A stretch of 64,000 bases of DNA from Ruegeria sp. A3M17 (GTDB taxonomy: Bacteria; Pseudomonadota; Alphaproteobacteria; Rhodobacterales; Rhodobacteraceae). Position 1 is the stretch's first letter. The number at the start of each line of letters is the position of its first letter. The DNA lies in assembly GCF_003318255.1 (NCBI RefSeq), contig NZ_QOCF01000014.1:186001-250000 (forward strand), in the 5' to 3' direction. This document shows, piece by piece, positions 33,449 through 42,526 of this stretch. The position numbers were made by a program, and so were the translations under genes. Under the pieces are notes generated by a model, which was not told the DNA's origin, did not search any database, and saw only the letters and a program-made list of their open reading frames with translations.

Positions 33449-34304
33449 ATGGGTTGGCCAAAAATGCGGCTCGGATCGCGGCCTTCATAGCGTCCTGAGG
33501 CCCTTGTACTTTCGGCTTGCTGGATGCCATCACCAGCTTGGAGGCGGGCGTGTTTCCGAGGTCCAATGCATCGTTCACCACCGATAGACCGCCGTGCAGC
33601 GAGGAGCGACCGAGCAGACCCACTGCGATCCCGGCTTCTACTGCTGCAATCACACCAGAGACGCTTTGGCTGGAGTAGACAACGCGATATGGCTTGCCAC
33701 GGGCTTGCAATGAAATGACCGCCGCGTCGCGCCACCAGCACGCATGATCGAACAAGGCCACTGGAAGGCTTTCATTGGCCGGAAAGTGCCGGTGCGCCGA
33801 CGACACCCAACATGTCGGGTCTTCATAAACAACCTCCTCGTGACTGGACGGGTTTTCGACCTCATAGACCGCAAGGTCCAGCGACCCCTTATCGAGGGCT
33901 TCCGGAAAACTCGTGCTCAAGGCGCAGGTGACATCCAGTTCGACTTTCGGATGTTGACGGGCAAAGGTCGCAATGATCGCCGCAAGTCTGGCGCGCCCGT
34001 GATCGTCGGGTATGCCCAAACGCAGTTTGCCGCTTACCGTGTTCTGTGAAATCTCCCGTAGTGCCGCGTCGAGACGTGCCGTCACCTCCTGCGCGACTGG
34101 AAAGAGCTTTCGTCCCGTGTCGCTAAGGACCACCCCGCGACCATGCCTGTCAAAGACCGGCTGACCCAGGATCGCTTCGAGGCGCTTGATTTGAAGACTC
34201 GTTGCAGACTGCGACCGGTGGATGCGGGCCGCACCGTCCGTGACGCTTCCGGCATCAGCCACGGCGACGAAGGTTCGCAAAAGATCGCTATCCAAGTTTA
34301 CCAT
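33447..34304 (-). CDS. LysR-family transcriptional regulator
   Basis: 285 residues from the ATG at 34304 (MVNLDSDLLRTFVAVADAGS); a TTG 12 bases upstream is also in frame. The helix-turn-helix is SVTDGAARIHRSQSATSLQIKRLEAILGQPVFDR, followed by the substrate-binding domain (GKLRLGIPDDHGRARLAAIIATFARQHPKVELDV). Its start lies 85 bp from the divergent permease gene at 34390, the usual layout for a LysR protein that controls its neighbour. Confidence 0.88.
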   Translation of the reverse strand: MVNLDSDLLRTFVAVADAGSVTDGAARIHRSQSATSLQIKRLEAILGQPVFDRHGRGVVLSDTGRKLFPVAQEVTARLDAALREISQNTVSGKLRLGIPDDHGRARLAAIIATFARQHPKVELDVTCALSTSFPEALDKGSLDLAVYEVENPSSHEEVVYEDPTCWVSSAHRHFPANESLPVALFDHACWWRDAAVISLQARGKPYRVVYSSQSVSGVIAAVEAGIAVGLLGRSSLHGGLSVVNDALDLGNTPASKLVMASSKPKVQGPQDAMKAAIRAAFLANP

Positions 34305-34389
34305 TTGTTTTTCCAATATCGGAAATTGAAACTATGCGTTTCACAGATGCCTTGTGCTGCACTATTTTTCAAGGTCAGAGGAGTATCCC

Positions 34390-35412
34390 ATGTCAGATCA
34401 GACAGTTGTCAACCGACCATCCAACCGGAAACCCTTAGTGTGGGGCCTGTTTCTGCTTCTGTCGGCAGGCGTCTGTCTTGCCTGGCCGGAACACGCCGCA
34501 AACGCAGCAAAGTTTGCCCTATGGAGCCTGATTGTCGTGGCCCCCATCGTCATTCCGGGCATCGTACTAGCAGCTTGGATCATCGCAAGCGGCGCGGATG
34601 CCCACATCGCTGGCGCCTTCGAGGGCAGGACGCTGAGAGCGGTTTTGGCGGCATCGCTTATCGGAGCCATCACGCCGGTCTGCGGTGTGACAGTGCTGCC
34701 CTTAATGGCCGGATTGCTGGCAGCGGGCGTGCCACTCGCTCCGATCATGGCATTCTGGCTGTCCTCCCCAATAACTGATCCGGCGATGCTCGCGACAACC
34801 GCCGCGACACTGGGTTTGAGCTTTGCGATCGGCAAAACACTTGCAGCTTTCGGACTAGGCATATTTGGGGGCGTGGTCACAGGGCTATTCGCCAAGACAC
34901 CGTGGGCGATGAACGCGCTTAGAGATAATGGTCTTGCGCGCCAGCTAAGTGCTGCACGATGCGGCGAAGATCAACCCTTTGATCCTTGGGTCTGGCGGTC
35001 TGAGGCGCGACGTCATTCTTTCAGCAAACAGGTCTGGGCAACCACGCGGCTTATCCTGATTTGCCTGATCCCGGCATTTGCCGCGGAGTATGCCCTGAAC
35101 GCGGCCCTTACACCGGGCGCACTGGCAGCATATCTTGGCGAAGACAAATGGTGGGCCATACCCGCCGCTGTCTTCGTCGGTGCCCCGGCCTATATCGACG
35201 GTTACGCTGCGCTCCCGCTGACACGAGGGTTGATCGACAACGGCATGTCCGACGGCGCAGCGATGGCGTTCCTTGTTTCGGGCGGCGCGGTCAGCATCTG
35301 GGGTGCTATGGCCATCGCACCGGTGCTCAAATTGCAACCGTTCATGCTCTATCTGTTGCTTGCAGTTCTGGGGTCGCTCGGGGCGGGGTATGTATTTGGG
35401 TGGATCGTCTGA
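34390..35412 (+). CDS. Permease of the ArsP/DUF318 (YraQ) type
   Basis: 340 residues from the ATG at 34390 with GAGGAG eight bases upstream. About eight membrane segments in two similar halves. The conserved turn ITPVCGVTVLPLMAGLLAAGVPLAPIMAFWLSSPITDP and, in the second half, VGAPAYIDGYAALPLTRGLIDNGMSDGAAMAFLVSGGAVSIW follow the PF03773 pattern. Members export organoarsenicals or metals, but the typical CSC cysteines are replaced here by a single Cys (PVCGV), so the substrate is uncertain. Probably controlled by the divergent LysR gene. Confidence 0.78.
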   Translation: MSDQTVVNRPSNRKPLVWGLFLLLSAGVCLAWPEHAANAAKFALWSLIVVAPIVIPGIVLAAWIIASGADAHIAGAFEGRTLRAVLAASLIGAITPVCGVTVLPLMAGLLAAGVPLAPIMAFWLSSPITDPAMLATTAATLGLSFAIGKTLAAFGLGIFGGVVTGLFAKTPWAMNALRDNGLARQLSAARCGEDQPFDPWVWRSEARRHSFSKQVWATTRLILICLIPAFAAEYALNAALTPGALAAYLGEDKWWAIPAAVFVGAPAYIDGYAALPLTRGLIDNGMSDGAAMAFLVSGGAVSIWGAMAIAPVLKLQPFMLYLLLAVLGSLGAGYVFGWIV

Positions 35413-35501
35413 GATTCAGCGTTAACGAGACGCAGACGTTCAGCGAACGGCAACAAAGTCCGCGAACTGTGCGTTCGACTGAGCCAGCATTTCGGCATTT
35501 C

Positions 35502-35592
35502 GGCGAAAGTCCGGTCTGACGGGCCGCACCGCAGCGAACAACATTGTGGGCGGACGGCAGCTTTGGGCCGTCGGTGAAGACGGCCCAACTTG
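35502..35592. repeat. Dispersed intergenic repeat with perfect hairpin
   Basis: Core at 35502-35538 beginning GGCGAAAGTCCGGTCTGAC, then a hairpin with arms GGGCCGTC (35565-35572) and GACGGCCC (35579-35586) ending just before the stop of the truncated integrase. Same arrangement as at 26811-26905. Confidence 0.65.
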
Positions 35593-36044
35593 TCAAATTT
35601 CAATGGCTTCGGCGATTGCAAGGGCGTCTTCAAGCTCGACGCCGAGATAACGAACGGTACTGTCCATCTTGGTGTGCCCGAGCAGGAGCTGAACTGCGCG
35701 CAGGTTGCCGGTCTTCTTGTATATCTGTGTCACCTTGGTTCGTCGCATTGAATGGGTGCCATAGGCAGTTGCTTCGAGGCCAATCGACGTTACCCAGTCC
35801 CGAACAATCCGGGCATATTGACGTGTTGAGATGTGGAGGCGCTCATGAAAGCGGCCCGGCCAAAGATATTCGGAGCCGACCATCAACGGGTCTTTCATCC
35901 ATTTCGCAACGGATGCACGTGTGCCTTCTGAAATTTCGAACCGGACAGGTTTCTGCGTCTTGCTCTGTAGGACAGACGCACGCTCTTTGATCTGACCAGA
36001 AGCCATCACATCGACGACTTGCATGCGAACGAGATCGCAAGCGC
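35593..36044 (-). pseudogene. 5'-truncated tyrosine integrase, near-copy of the one at 26910
   Basis: The frame matches the full-length integrase from its Arg-I region (here FRACDLVRM) to the identical C-terminus ALAIAEAIEI, with only a few changes such as Glu111 to Lys and Phe120 to Tyr. The first 60 residues are gone: upstream of about 36044 the sequence is unrelated. HSMRR, GHTKMDS and the Tyr of VRYLGV are all intact. It ends about 145 bp from the 3' end of tRNA-Gln, a classic integration locus. It could still supply a 143-residue product from the internal ATG at 36024, but is best read as a remnant. Confidence 0.8.
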
Positions 36045-36188
36045 GGAAATGGCGATTCCAGACTTTTCAGGGAAACGGGCAGATTATCGGAGATATGTCA
36101 GTCTGGGATAAATTGACACCTCTAAGTCGGCCGAAAATAGCGACAAGAAATCAATAATCCTGAATTATATCAATGGTTTATGTGGTGT

Positions 36189-36263
36189 TGGCTGGGGTGG
36201 TAGGATTCGAACCTACGGTACACTGTACCAAAAACAGTTGCCTTACCACTTGGCTACACCCCA
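36189..36263 (-). tRNA. tRNA-Gln (anticodon TTG)
   Basis: The minus strand folds as a standard cloverleaf: acceptor stem TGGGGTG/CACCCCA, D-loop AGCCAAGTGGTAAGGCA, anticodon stem ACTGT/ACAGT with loop TTTTGGT (anticodon TTG), T-arm GTAGGTTCGAATCCTAC, discriminator G and an encoded CCA (36189-36191). The 3' end points toward the integrase remnant and the mobile region. Confidence 0.95.
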
Positions 36264-36568
36264 ACGGTGAGGCGCTGTCTACGATTGTTGATCGGTGGGT
36301 TCAAGACCTTTCAGACAAAAAAATGAGTGCGGATTGAAAAAAATCTGAAGGTGCCAATTGAAGATCTGAGGGTGGCTTGTTTTCCTGGGAAAGGTGTTCA
36401 ATCCTGCTGTGATCTGGTCGTTTGCCAGGGCCGCGGAGTTTATGCGGAATGGGTCGCCCATTGAGCCTGAACTTGCGGTGCGATGTTTGAAATCTAATGT
36501 TTCGCTAAGGGTTGGATAAGCACATTTTCGGCAGAGCGTTCAGGCCGGAAACTCTGAAAGGGAAGAGA
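36264..36568. other. 305-bp interval between tRNA-Gln and the hydrolase gene
   Basis: It must hold the tRNA promoter (reading left) and the promoter of the dehalogenase-like gene (reading right). I see no further gene, repeat or clear motif in it. Confidence 0.5.
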
Positions 36569-37486
36569 ATGAAGTTTCTGCGTACGCCAGATACCCGGTT
36601 TGTGGGGCTCTCAGATTATCCGTTTGCACCGAATTACGCGCAGGTGGATGACACCGAAGGCGACCAGTTGCGGATGCATTATGTGGATGAAGGGCCAGCC
36701 GAGGCCGATCCGATACTGATGATGCATGGCGAGCCAAGCTGGTCCTACCTTTACCGTCACATGATTGCGGGATTCGTCGCGCAGGGACATCGCGCGGTTG
36801 CGCCAGACCTGATTGGGTTCGGGCGATCCGACAAGCCAACCGAACGAAGCGACTACACTTATGAGCGGCACGTGGCTTGGATGGGTGAGTGGCTGCGCAA
36901 GGTAAACCTGCGCAACATCACTCTGGTTTGCCAGGACTGGGGCGGGCTAATCGGGCTGCGGTTATGGGCAGAGATGCCGGAGAGGTTCGCGCGCATAGTG
37001 ATTGCCAACACGGCGCTGCCAACTGGCGATCAGCCAATGGGCGCAGCGTTTGAGAACTGGCGCAGGTTCAGCCAGGAGGTTCCGGTATTTCCGGCCGGTG
37101 GAATTCTGAAAGGCGGAACTGTATCGTCCCTGTCCGAAGACGTTATCGCGGCCTATGATGCGCCTTTTCCAGATGAAAGTTACAAGGCCGGGGCGCGGCA
37201 GTTTCCTATGCTAGTGCCAGCGACGCCTGATGATCCTTCCTCGGGTCCGAACCGGCGGGCTTGGGAGGTGATCCGAGGGCTTCAGACACCTGTCCTCACT
37301 GCTTTCGGGGCCGATGATCTGGTCATGGCGGGGATTGATGCGGTGTTCCAGAAACTGTGCCCGGGGGCCGCAGGGCAGCCTCATGTTATCTTGCCGAATG
37401 CGGGGCATTTCTTGCAAGAAGACGTTGGTCCGGAACTGGTCAAGCTGACCTGCGATTTCATCGCGCGCACACCCCTATCCGACTAG
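36569..37486 (+). CDS. Haloalkane dehalogenase-like alpha/beta hydrolase
   Basis: 305 residues from the ATG at 36569 with AGGGA upstream; a TTG 57 bases earlier is in frame but adds a basic leader. Alpha/beta-hydrolase fold with HGEPSWSYLYRHM (oxyanion region), the nucleophile Asp123 and halide-stabilising Trp124 in CQDWGGLIGLR, an acid in FGADDLVM and the base His in NAGHFLQED. The D-W pair and HGEPSW are characteristic of haloalkane dehalogenases, subfamily I, rather than epoxide hydrolases. It would convert a haloalkane to alcohol and halide; the natural substrate is unknown. Converges with the SH3 gene one base away. Confidence 0.85.
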   Translation: MKFLRTPDTRFVGLSDYPFAPNYAQVDDTEGDQLRMHYVDEGPAEADPILMMHGEPSWSYLYRHMIAGFVAQGHRAVAPDLIGFGRSDKPTERSDYTYERHVAWMGEWLRKVNLRNITLVCQDWGGLIGLRLWAEMPERFARIVIANTALPTGDQPMGAAFENWRRFSQEVPVFPAGGILKGGTVSSLSEDVIAAYDAPFPDESYKAGARQFPMLVPATPDDPSSGPNRRAWEVIRGLQTPVLTAFGADDLVMAGIDAVFQKLCPGAAGQPHVILPNAGHFLQEDVGPELVKLTCDFIARTPLSD

Positions 37487-37487
37487 G

Positions 37488-38009
37488 TTATTCTCGGATT
37501 TCGGCTGGGTCGACGCCCCAAAGGTTCGTTTTCTGTGCCCAGCCGCGATACCCGCCCGCAGAAATCTGACACCAATCCAACGAACAGCTGCCAAGGCGCG
37601 CCACGACGCCGGTTTCAAATTGGGCGCTGACCGGGGCCTTTGGGTCCGGACTGGTGTAAACGGGCAGTAGTTCGGCATCGACTAACACCGTTCGAACACC
37701 GGACAACAGGGCATAGTGCACCCATCCCCCGGCGCCGTCGCGATCCTGAACCCTGCGCCAGTTTCCGTATTCTGCCGTTATCTGCAGTGGCATGCCGCGC
37801 CGTTTGAAAACCCAATCGATTCGATGAGTCAGTGATGGGCCTCGGCGCACATTGCCCTCGGCGGCTTTCATCGAGACAAACCGTGGAAGGGGCAGATTGG
37901 TGACTTGGCCACGCTTGTCCTGCGCGCTGGCGGGCAGGGTGCCAACCACGGTTAGGAAAACAGCGAATGCCGCCGAAACAAGGCGTTTTACGGGTAGAAA
38001 ACCACTCAC
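37488..38009 (-). CDS. Secreted bacterial SH3-domain protein
   Basis: 173 residues. Signal peptide (LVSAAFAVFLTVVGTLPASAQD), then two SH3-like modules: NVRRGPSLTHRIDWVFKRRGMPLQITAEYGNWRRVQDRDGAGGWVHYALL and VYTSPDPKAPVSAQFETGVVARLGSC...GYRGWAQK. The first carries the classic bacterial SH3 signature with W-R-V and G-W-V. Such domains usually bind peptidoglycan; here probably periplasmic. Divergent from the 2-hydroxyacid dehydrogenase gene. Confidence 0.8.
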   Translation of the reverse strand: MSGFLPVKRLVSAAFAVFLTVVGTLPASAQDKRGQVTNLPLPRFVSMKAAEGNVRRGPSLTHRIDWVFKRRGMPLQITAEYGNWRRVQDRDGAGGWVHYALLSGVRTVLVDAELLPVYTSPDPKAPVSAQFETGVVARLGSCSLDWCQISAGGYRGWAQKTNLWGVDPAEIRE

Positions 38010-38147
38010 TTACTGTCTGCTCTTGTGCCTGTTGATCTTGCTTCGAAAAAAGGTCGACTCAATGCCTATGGGGTTCTTGTGCCCCGCCTTATCCTGCGCC
38101 ACGATGACATGGCGCGCGAAGGTTTGCAAAGCAGTGGGAGTGCAGAG

Positions 38148-39134
38148 GTGTCAAGAGAACGTCTGAGTGTTGTCGTTACGCGACGGTTGCCCGAGGCGGT
38201 TGAAACCCGGTTAAGCGAATTGTTCGATGTGCAGTTGCGCGACGATGACAGCCCGATGACCCGTGAAGAACTGGTGAAGGCCGTGAAAACCGCCGATGTT
38301 CTGGTGCCAACTTTGACCGATACGATCGACGGTGGCCTTTTGGGGCAAGCGGGTGAAAACCTGCGCTTGATCGCGAATTACGGGGCAGGGGTCGACAATA
38401 TCGATGTCTCGACCGCGCGTCAGAGGGGCATTCTGGTGTCGAACACCCCGGGGGTTCTGACCGACGATACCGCTGATATGACCATGGCGCTGATTCTCGC
38501 TGTGACCCGCCGAATTCCCGAGGGTCTGTCTGTCATGCAAAAAGGCGATTGGACCGGGTGGGCGCCGAATGCCTTGTTGGGCGGACGTATCGGCGGGCGG
38601 CGTTTGGGCGTTCTTGGCATGGGGCGTATCGGCCAGGCCGTGGCCCGCCGTGCCAGCGCATTTGGAATGCAAGTACATTACCACAACCGTCGCAGGCTTC
38701 GCCCCGAGATCGAACAAGAGATGGAAGCGACCTACTGGGAAAGCCTCGATCAGATGGTGGCGCGAATGGATGTGATTTCGGTCCATTGCCCGTCGACACC
38801 GTCTACCTTCCATTTGATGAATGCACGACGGCTGAAATTGATGAAGCCGACAGCCGTTATCGTGAATACCTCAAGGGGTGAGGTGATCGACGAAAACGCT
38901 CTGACACGCCGGATACGCTCAGGCGAAATCGCCGGCGCGGGCCTGGATGTCTATGAGCATGGGACGGATGTGAACCCAAGATTGCGACAGTTACCAAACG
39001 TTGTTCTGCTGCCCCACATGGGGTCGGCCACGTTAGAGGGCCGGATCGAAATGGGCGAGAAAGTTATTATAAATATCAAGACTTTCGAAGACGGTCACCG
39101 CCCGCCGGATCAGGTGGTCCCCGCAATGCTTTGA
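38148..39134 (+). CDS. D-isomer-specific 2-hydroxyacid dehydrogenase (glyoxylate/hydroxypyruvate reductase type)
   Basis: 328 residues from a GTG at 38148 with GGGAG seven bases upstream. That start gives the N-terminus SRERLSVVVTRRLPEAVE, in line with the family, whereas the longer open frame from 38025 adds 41 residues that look non-coding. NAD-binding fold with GVLGMGRIGQAVARRA, catalytic Arg in NTSRGEVID, Glu in the EIAGAGLDVYEHG region and His in LLPHMGSAT. It reduces glyoxylate or hydroxypyruvate with NAD(P)H in the cytoplasm. Followed at 67 bp by the gamma-glutamyltransferase gene. Confidence 0.85.
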   Translation: MSRERLSVVVTRRLPEAVETRLSELFDVQLRDDDSPMTREELVKAVKTADVLVPTLTDTIDGGLLGQAGENLRLIANYGAGVDNIDVSTARQRGILVSNTPGVLTDDTADMTMALILAVTRRIPEGLSVMQKGDWTGWAPNALLGGRIGGRRLGVLGMGRIGQAVARRASAFGMQVHYHNRRRLRPEIEQEMEATYWESLDQMVARMDVISVHCPSTPSTFHLMNARRLKLMKPTAVIVNTSRGEVIDENALTRRIRSGEIAGAGLDVYEHGTDVNPRLRQLPNVVLLPHMGSATLEGRIEMGEKVIINIKTFEDGHRPPDQVVPAML

Positions 39135-39201
39135 TCAGGTGTTTCCCGCGTTTTGATGCGGGCGGTGCCAATTTACACACGCATATTTTCAGGAGGATAC
39201 G

Positions 39202-40995
39202 ATGAAACGAAGTCTGATTTCGGGAGTGTTGCTGTCGGCGGTGGTGCTGGTAGGACCATTGACCGCTCAGGAGACGGCAGATGCCGTTGCGCCCGAAGGC
39301 GCGTCCGAGGGGCAGGTGCAAGGCCTGACCGAAGAGGTGATCGCTGCGCTTGAGGCCAAGATGGCAGGGCAGCCGGTCACATCTGAAAACTGGATGGTCA
39401 CTGCTGCGAATCCATTGGCGGTTGAAGCAGGCGCAAAGGTTTTGCGCGCTGGCGGGTCGGCGGCTGATGCAATGGTCGCCGTTCAGGTTGTGCTGGGGCT
39501 GGTCGAACCGCAATCGTCGGGCCTTGGTGGCGGTGCATTTTTGGTTTGGTATGACGCTGCATCGGGCAAGCTGACCACACTGGACGGGCGTGAAACGGCC
39601 CCACTTGAGGCGAACCACAGGCTGTTCCATGACGAAAACGGCGAACCGCTGAAGTTCTTTGATGCGGTTGTCGGCGGATTGTCGGTGGGCACACCCGGGA
39701 CACCGGCCTTGCTGGAAGAGGCGCACCGGCGCTGGGGCCGCAGTCCCTGGCCAAGCCTGTTTGCCGATGGCATCGCGTTGGCGAACGACGGCTTCCTGGT
39801 ATCTCCGCGCCTTGCTGGCCTGGTCGAAAAGGATGCCGAACGCCTGTCGCGCTTTCCTGCAACCGCGGAATATTTCTTGCCCGACGGTAAGCCGCTTGAG
39901 CAGGGGCAACGCTTGACCAACCCGGCCTATGCCGAAACTCTGCATGTTTTGGCCGAGGAAGGCTCGGCCGGTTTCTACGGCGGTGAGATTGCCGCTGGCA
40001 TCGTCAGCACCGTGCGCAACGCCGAAGGCAACCCGGGCGTTCTGTCGGGAATTGATCTGGCGCTGTATCAGGTGATCGAGCGTGAACCAGTGTGCGCAAC
40101 TTATCGCGCCTATGAGGTCTGCGGCATGGGCCCGCCATCGTCAGGCGCGCTGACCGTCGGTCAGATTTTGGGCATGCTGGACGGCTATGATCTGGCTGCA
40201 ATGGGCCCCGAAGACACCGATACATGGCGCTTGATCGGTGATGCCTCTCGTCTGGCTTTTGCCGACCGCGGTCGCTACATGGCCGATCATGATTTTGTTC
40301 CCATGCCAACGCAGGGGTTGGTGGATCCTGCCTATCTGTCGGATCGCGGTGCACAGCTAAGCGGCGAAGCCGCCCTGACAGAGGTCGCGCCGGGAAATCC
40401 TGAGTTCGATCATGCGTCGAATTGGGCCGACGATGTCTCGATCGAATTACCCTCGACCTCGCATATCTCGATTGTTGATCAGTACGGAAACGTCCTGTCG
40501 ATGACGACGACGATTGAGAATGGATTCGGCTCACGACTGATGACAAATGGGTTTCTGCTAAACAACGAACTGACGGATTTCTCGTTTAGAACTCACAGTG
40601 ACAGTGTGCCGATTGCCAACCGGCTGGAGCCGGGCAAACGCCCACGCTCGTCGATGAGCCCGACAATTGTTATGCAGGATGGCGCGCCTGTTCTGGCCAT
40701 CGGATCGCCGGGCGGCAGCCGTATCATCGGCTATGTTGCCAAGTCGATCATCGCCTGGGCGGATTGGGACATGGATGTGCAGCAGGCCTTGTCGCTACCG
40801 CACCTCGTCAACCGTTTCGGCACTTACGACGTGGAAGAAGGAACCGCGGCCGAAGGTTTCTCGGACGCATTGATTGAGTTGGGCTTTGAAGTGAACCCGC
40901 GCGACCTGACATCGGGCCTGCATGCGATTGAGATCGGGGATGTACTGGTCGGCGGTGCCGATCCACGTCGTGAAGGAATTGCGCTGGGCGAATAG
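39202..40995 (+). CDS. ggt: Gamma-glutamyltransferase
   Basis: 597 residues with a signal peptide (LISGVLLSAVVLVGPLTAQE), so periplasmic. It hydrolyses glutathione or transfers gamma-glutamyl groups and matures by self-cleavage before the catalytic Thr419 in LPSTSHISIVDQYGN. Other landmarks: VTAANPLAVEAGAKVLRAGGSAADA, SSGLGGGAFLVWYD, DGRETAP, GPPSSGALTVGQIL, RPRSSMSPTIV and GSPGGSRI. AGGAGGA precedes the ATG. The FAD-oxidoreductase gene begins 24 bp later and is probably co-transcribed. Confidence 0.92.
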   Translation: MKRSLISGVLLSAVVLVGPLTAQETADAVAPEGASEGQVQGLTEEVIAALEAKMAGQPVTSENWMVTAANPLAVEAGAKVLRAGGSAADAMVAVQVVLGLVEPQSSGLGGGAFLVWYDAASGKLTTLDGRETAPLEANHRLFHDENGEPLKFFDAVVGGLSVGTPGTPALLEEAHRRWGRSPWPSLFADGIALANDGFLVSPRLAGLVEKDAERLSRFPATAEYFLPDGKPLEQGQRLTNPAYAETLHVLAEEGSAGFYGGEIAAGIVSTVRNAEGNPGVLSGIDLALYQVIEREPVCATYRAYEVCGMGPPSSGALTVGQILGMLDGYDLAAMGPEDTDTWRLIGDASRLAFADRGRYMADHDFVPMPTQGLVDPAYLSDRGAQLSGEAALTEVAPGNPEFDHASNWADDVSIELPSTSHISIVDQYGNVLSMTTTIENGFGSRLMTNGFLLNNELTDFSFRTHSDSVPIANRLEPGKRPRSSMSPTIVMQDGAPVLAIGSPGGSRIIGYVAKSIIAWADWDMDVQQALSLPHLVNRFGTYDVEEGTAAEGFSDALIELGFEVNPRDLTSGLHAIEIGDVLVGGADPRREGIALGE

Positions 40996-41019
40996 CCCGG
41001 CGTTTCAAAGGGGAAGACC

Positions 41020-42426
41020 ATGGTGCAGGCAGTTGCTTTGCCGCGAAACGAAGTGGGGATCGAGGCAGCTGTCGGCATCCTGAAACAAAAGTTTGGTGAC
41101 CGGTTGCAAACCGGTCAGGCAATCCGCGAACAACATGGTCACACGACTACGTGGATCGAAAACCAATCCCCGGATGCCGTGGTTTTCCCCCATTCTACGG
41201 AAGAGGTCTCCGAGATCGTCAAAACCTGCGCCACGCACAAGGTACCGGTGATTGCATTTGGTACGGGTACATCGTTGGAGGGTCACGTGAACGCTCCTGC
41301 TGGTGGTATCTCGGTTGACCTGACCCAGATGAACAAGGTGCTGGCTGTGAACCCGGGTGATCTGGATTGCGTCGTACAGCCGGGTGTGACGCGCGAAGAC
41401 CTGAATACCCATTTGCGCGATCAGGGCTTGTTCTTTCCAATTGACCCCGGTGCGAATGCTTCGTTGGGCGGAATGGCGGCGACGCGGGCGTCCGGGACAA
41501 ATGCGGTGCGCTATGGCACGATGAAGGACAATGTCCTCAGCCTTGAGGCGGTCATGCCAGATGGGCAGATCATCCGAACCGGACACCGGGCCAAGAAATC
41601 CTCGGCCGGTTATGACCTGACCCGACTGCTGATCGGGGCCGAAGGGACACTGGGCATCATTACCGAGCTTACCTTGCGCCTGCAGGGCATCCCCGAGGCG
41701 ATCACCTCGGCCCGTTGTTCATTTCCGTCGGTGGATGCGGCCTGTCAGGCCGTCATGATGACGATCCAGTACGGTGTTCCGGTGGCGCGGATTGAGCTGC
41801 TGGATGAGATGTCGGTCAAGGCTGCTAACGCCTATTCCGGGCTGAGCTTGCCGGAAACGCCATTGCTCCTGCTCGAGTTCCACGGATCGGAAAACGGTGC
41901 GGTCGAGCAGTCCGAAACCTTCAACCAGATCGCGGAAGAGTTCGGTGGCACCGATTTCGCGGCGACCTCAACGACTGAGGAACGCAATAAACTCTGGCAG
42001 GCTCGGCATGATATGTACTGGGCTTCCTTGCAACTGCGTCCGGGCGCGCGGGGAATTTCCACCGATGTCTGCGTCCCGATCTCGCGTTTGGCAGAGTGCG
42101 TCACCGCGACTCAGGACAAAGCGCGTGAGCTGAGGCTTATGGCCCCTGTGGTTGGGCATGTCGGGGATGGCAATTTTCATTCCTTGCTGCTGATCGACAT
42201 GGAAAACGTGGACGAAGTCAGCAAAGCTGACGAATTCGTCGGTTGGCTGAATGATCTGGCTATTTCGATGGAAGGCACGTGCACGGGCGAACATGGGATC
42301 GGACAGGGCAAACAGCCCTACCTGGTCAAAGAGCTTGGGCCAGCCGTCACGTATATGACTGCCATCAAAAAGGCGCTGGACCCCGATAACATCATGAACC
42401 CCGGAAAGATTTTGCCGAACGAATAA
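41020..42426 (+). CDS. FAD-linked oxidase, D-lactate dehydrogenase (cytochrome) / GlcD type
   Basis: 468 residues. N-terminal FAD_binding_4 domain: PVIAFGTGTSLEGHV, VVQPGVTREDLN, GANASLGGMAATRASGTNAVRYG, AEGTLGIITELTL. C-terminal FAD-oxidase_C domain with VVGHVGDGNFHSLLLID and CTGEHGIGQGKQPYL, whose His residues belong to the catalytic metal or flavin site. It oxidises a D-2-hydroxyacid such as D-lactate or glycolate and passes electrons to the respiratory chain. AGGGGAAG precedes the ATG. With the GyaR-like gene upstream it suggests 2-hydroxyacid metabolism. Confidence 0.87.
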   Translation: MVQAVALPRNEVGIEAAVGILKQKFGDRLQTGQAIREQHGHTTTWIENQSPDAVVFPHSTEEVSEIVKTCATHKVPVIAFGTGTSLEGHVNAPAGGISVDLTQMNKVLAVNPGDLDCVVQPGVTREDLNTHLRDQGLFFPIDPGANASLGGMAATRASGTNAVRYGTMKDNVLSLEAVMPDGQIIRTGHRAKKSSAGYDLTRLLIGAEGTLGIITELTLRLQGIPEAITSARCSFPSVDAACQAVMMTIQYGVPVARIELLDEMSVKAANAYSGLSLPETPLLLLEFHGSENGAVEQSETFNQIAEEFGGTDFAATSTTEERNKLWQARHDMYWASLQLRPGARGISTDVCVPISRLAECVTATQDKARELRLMAPVVGHVGDGNFHSLLLIDMENVDEVSKADEFVGWLNDLAISMEGTCTGEHGIGQGKQPYLVKELGPAVTYMTAIKKALDPDNIMNPGKILPNE

Positions 42427-42526
42427 AATCGGCGCATCCTTGGGAATTCCGCCTCAAAGCCACAAGGGTGCCCAATTCTGCGGCTATCAATTGCGAAAAT
42501 GAGCTGTAATTGATTTTGAGGTCATA

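Noticed and set aside
36095-36165. CAGTCT followed by ATAA-rich sequence, resembling the inverse of the transposon-end repeats
   Set aside because: Only one short block matches; the spacing and remaining bases do not, so it was not called as the element's right end.
38025-38147. Upstream extension of the 2-hydroxyacid dehydrogenase by 41 residues
   Set aside because: The added residues lack similarity to the family, and a GTG with a good ribosome site at 38148 gives the expected N-terminus.
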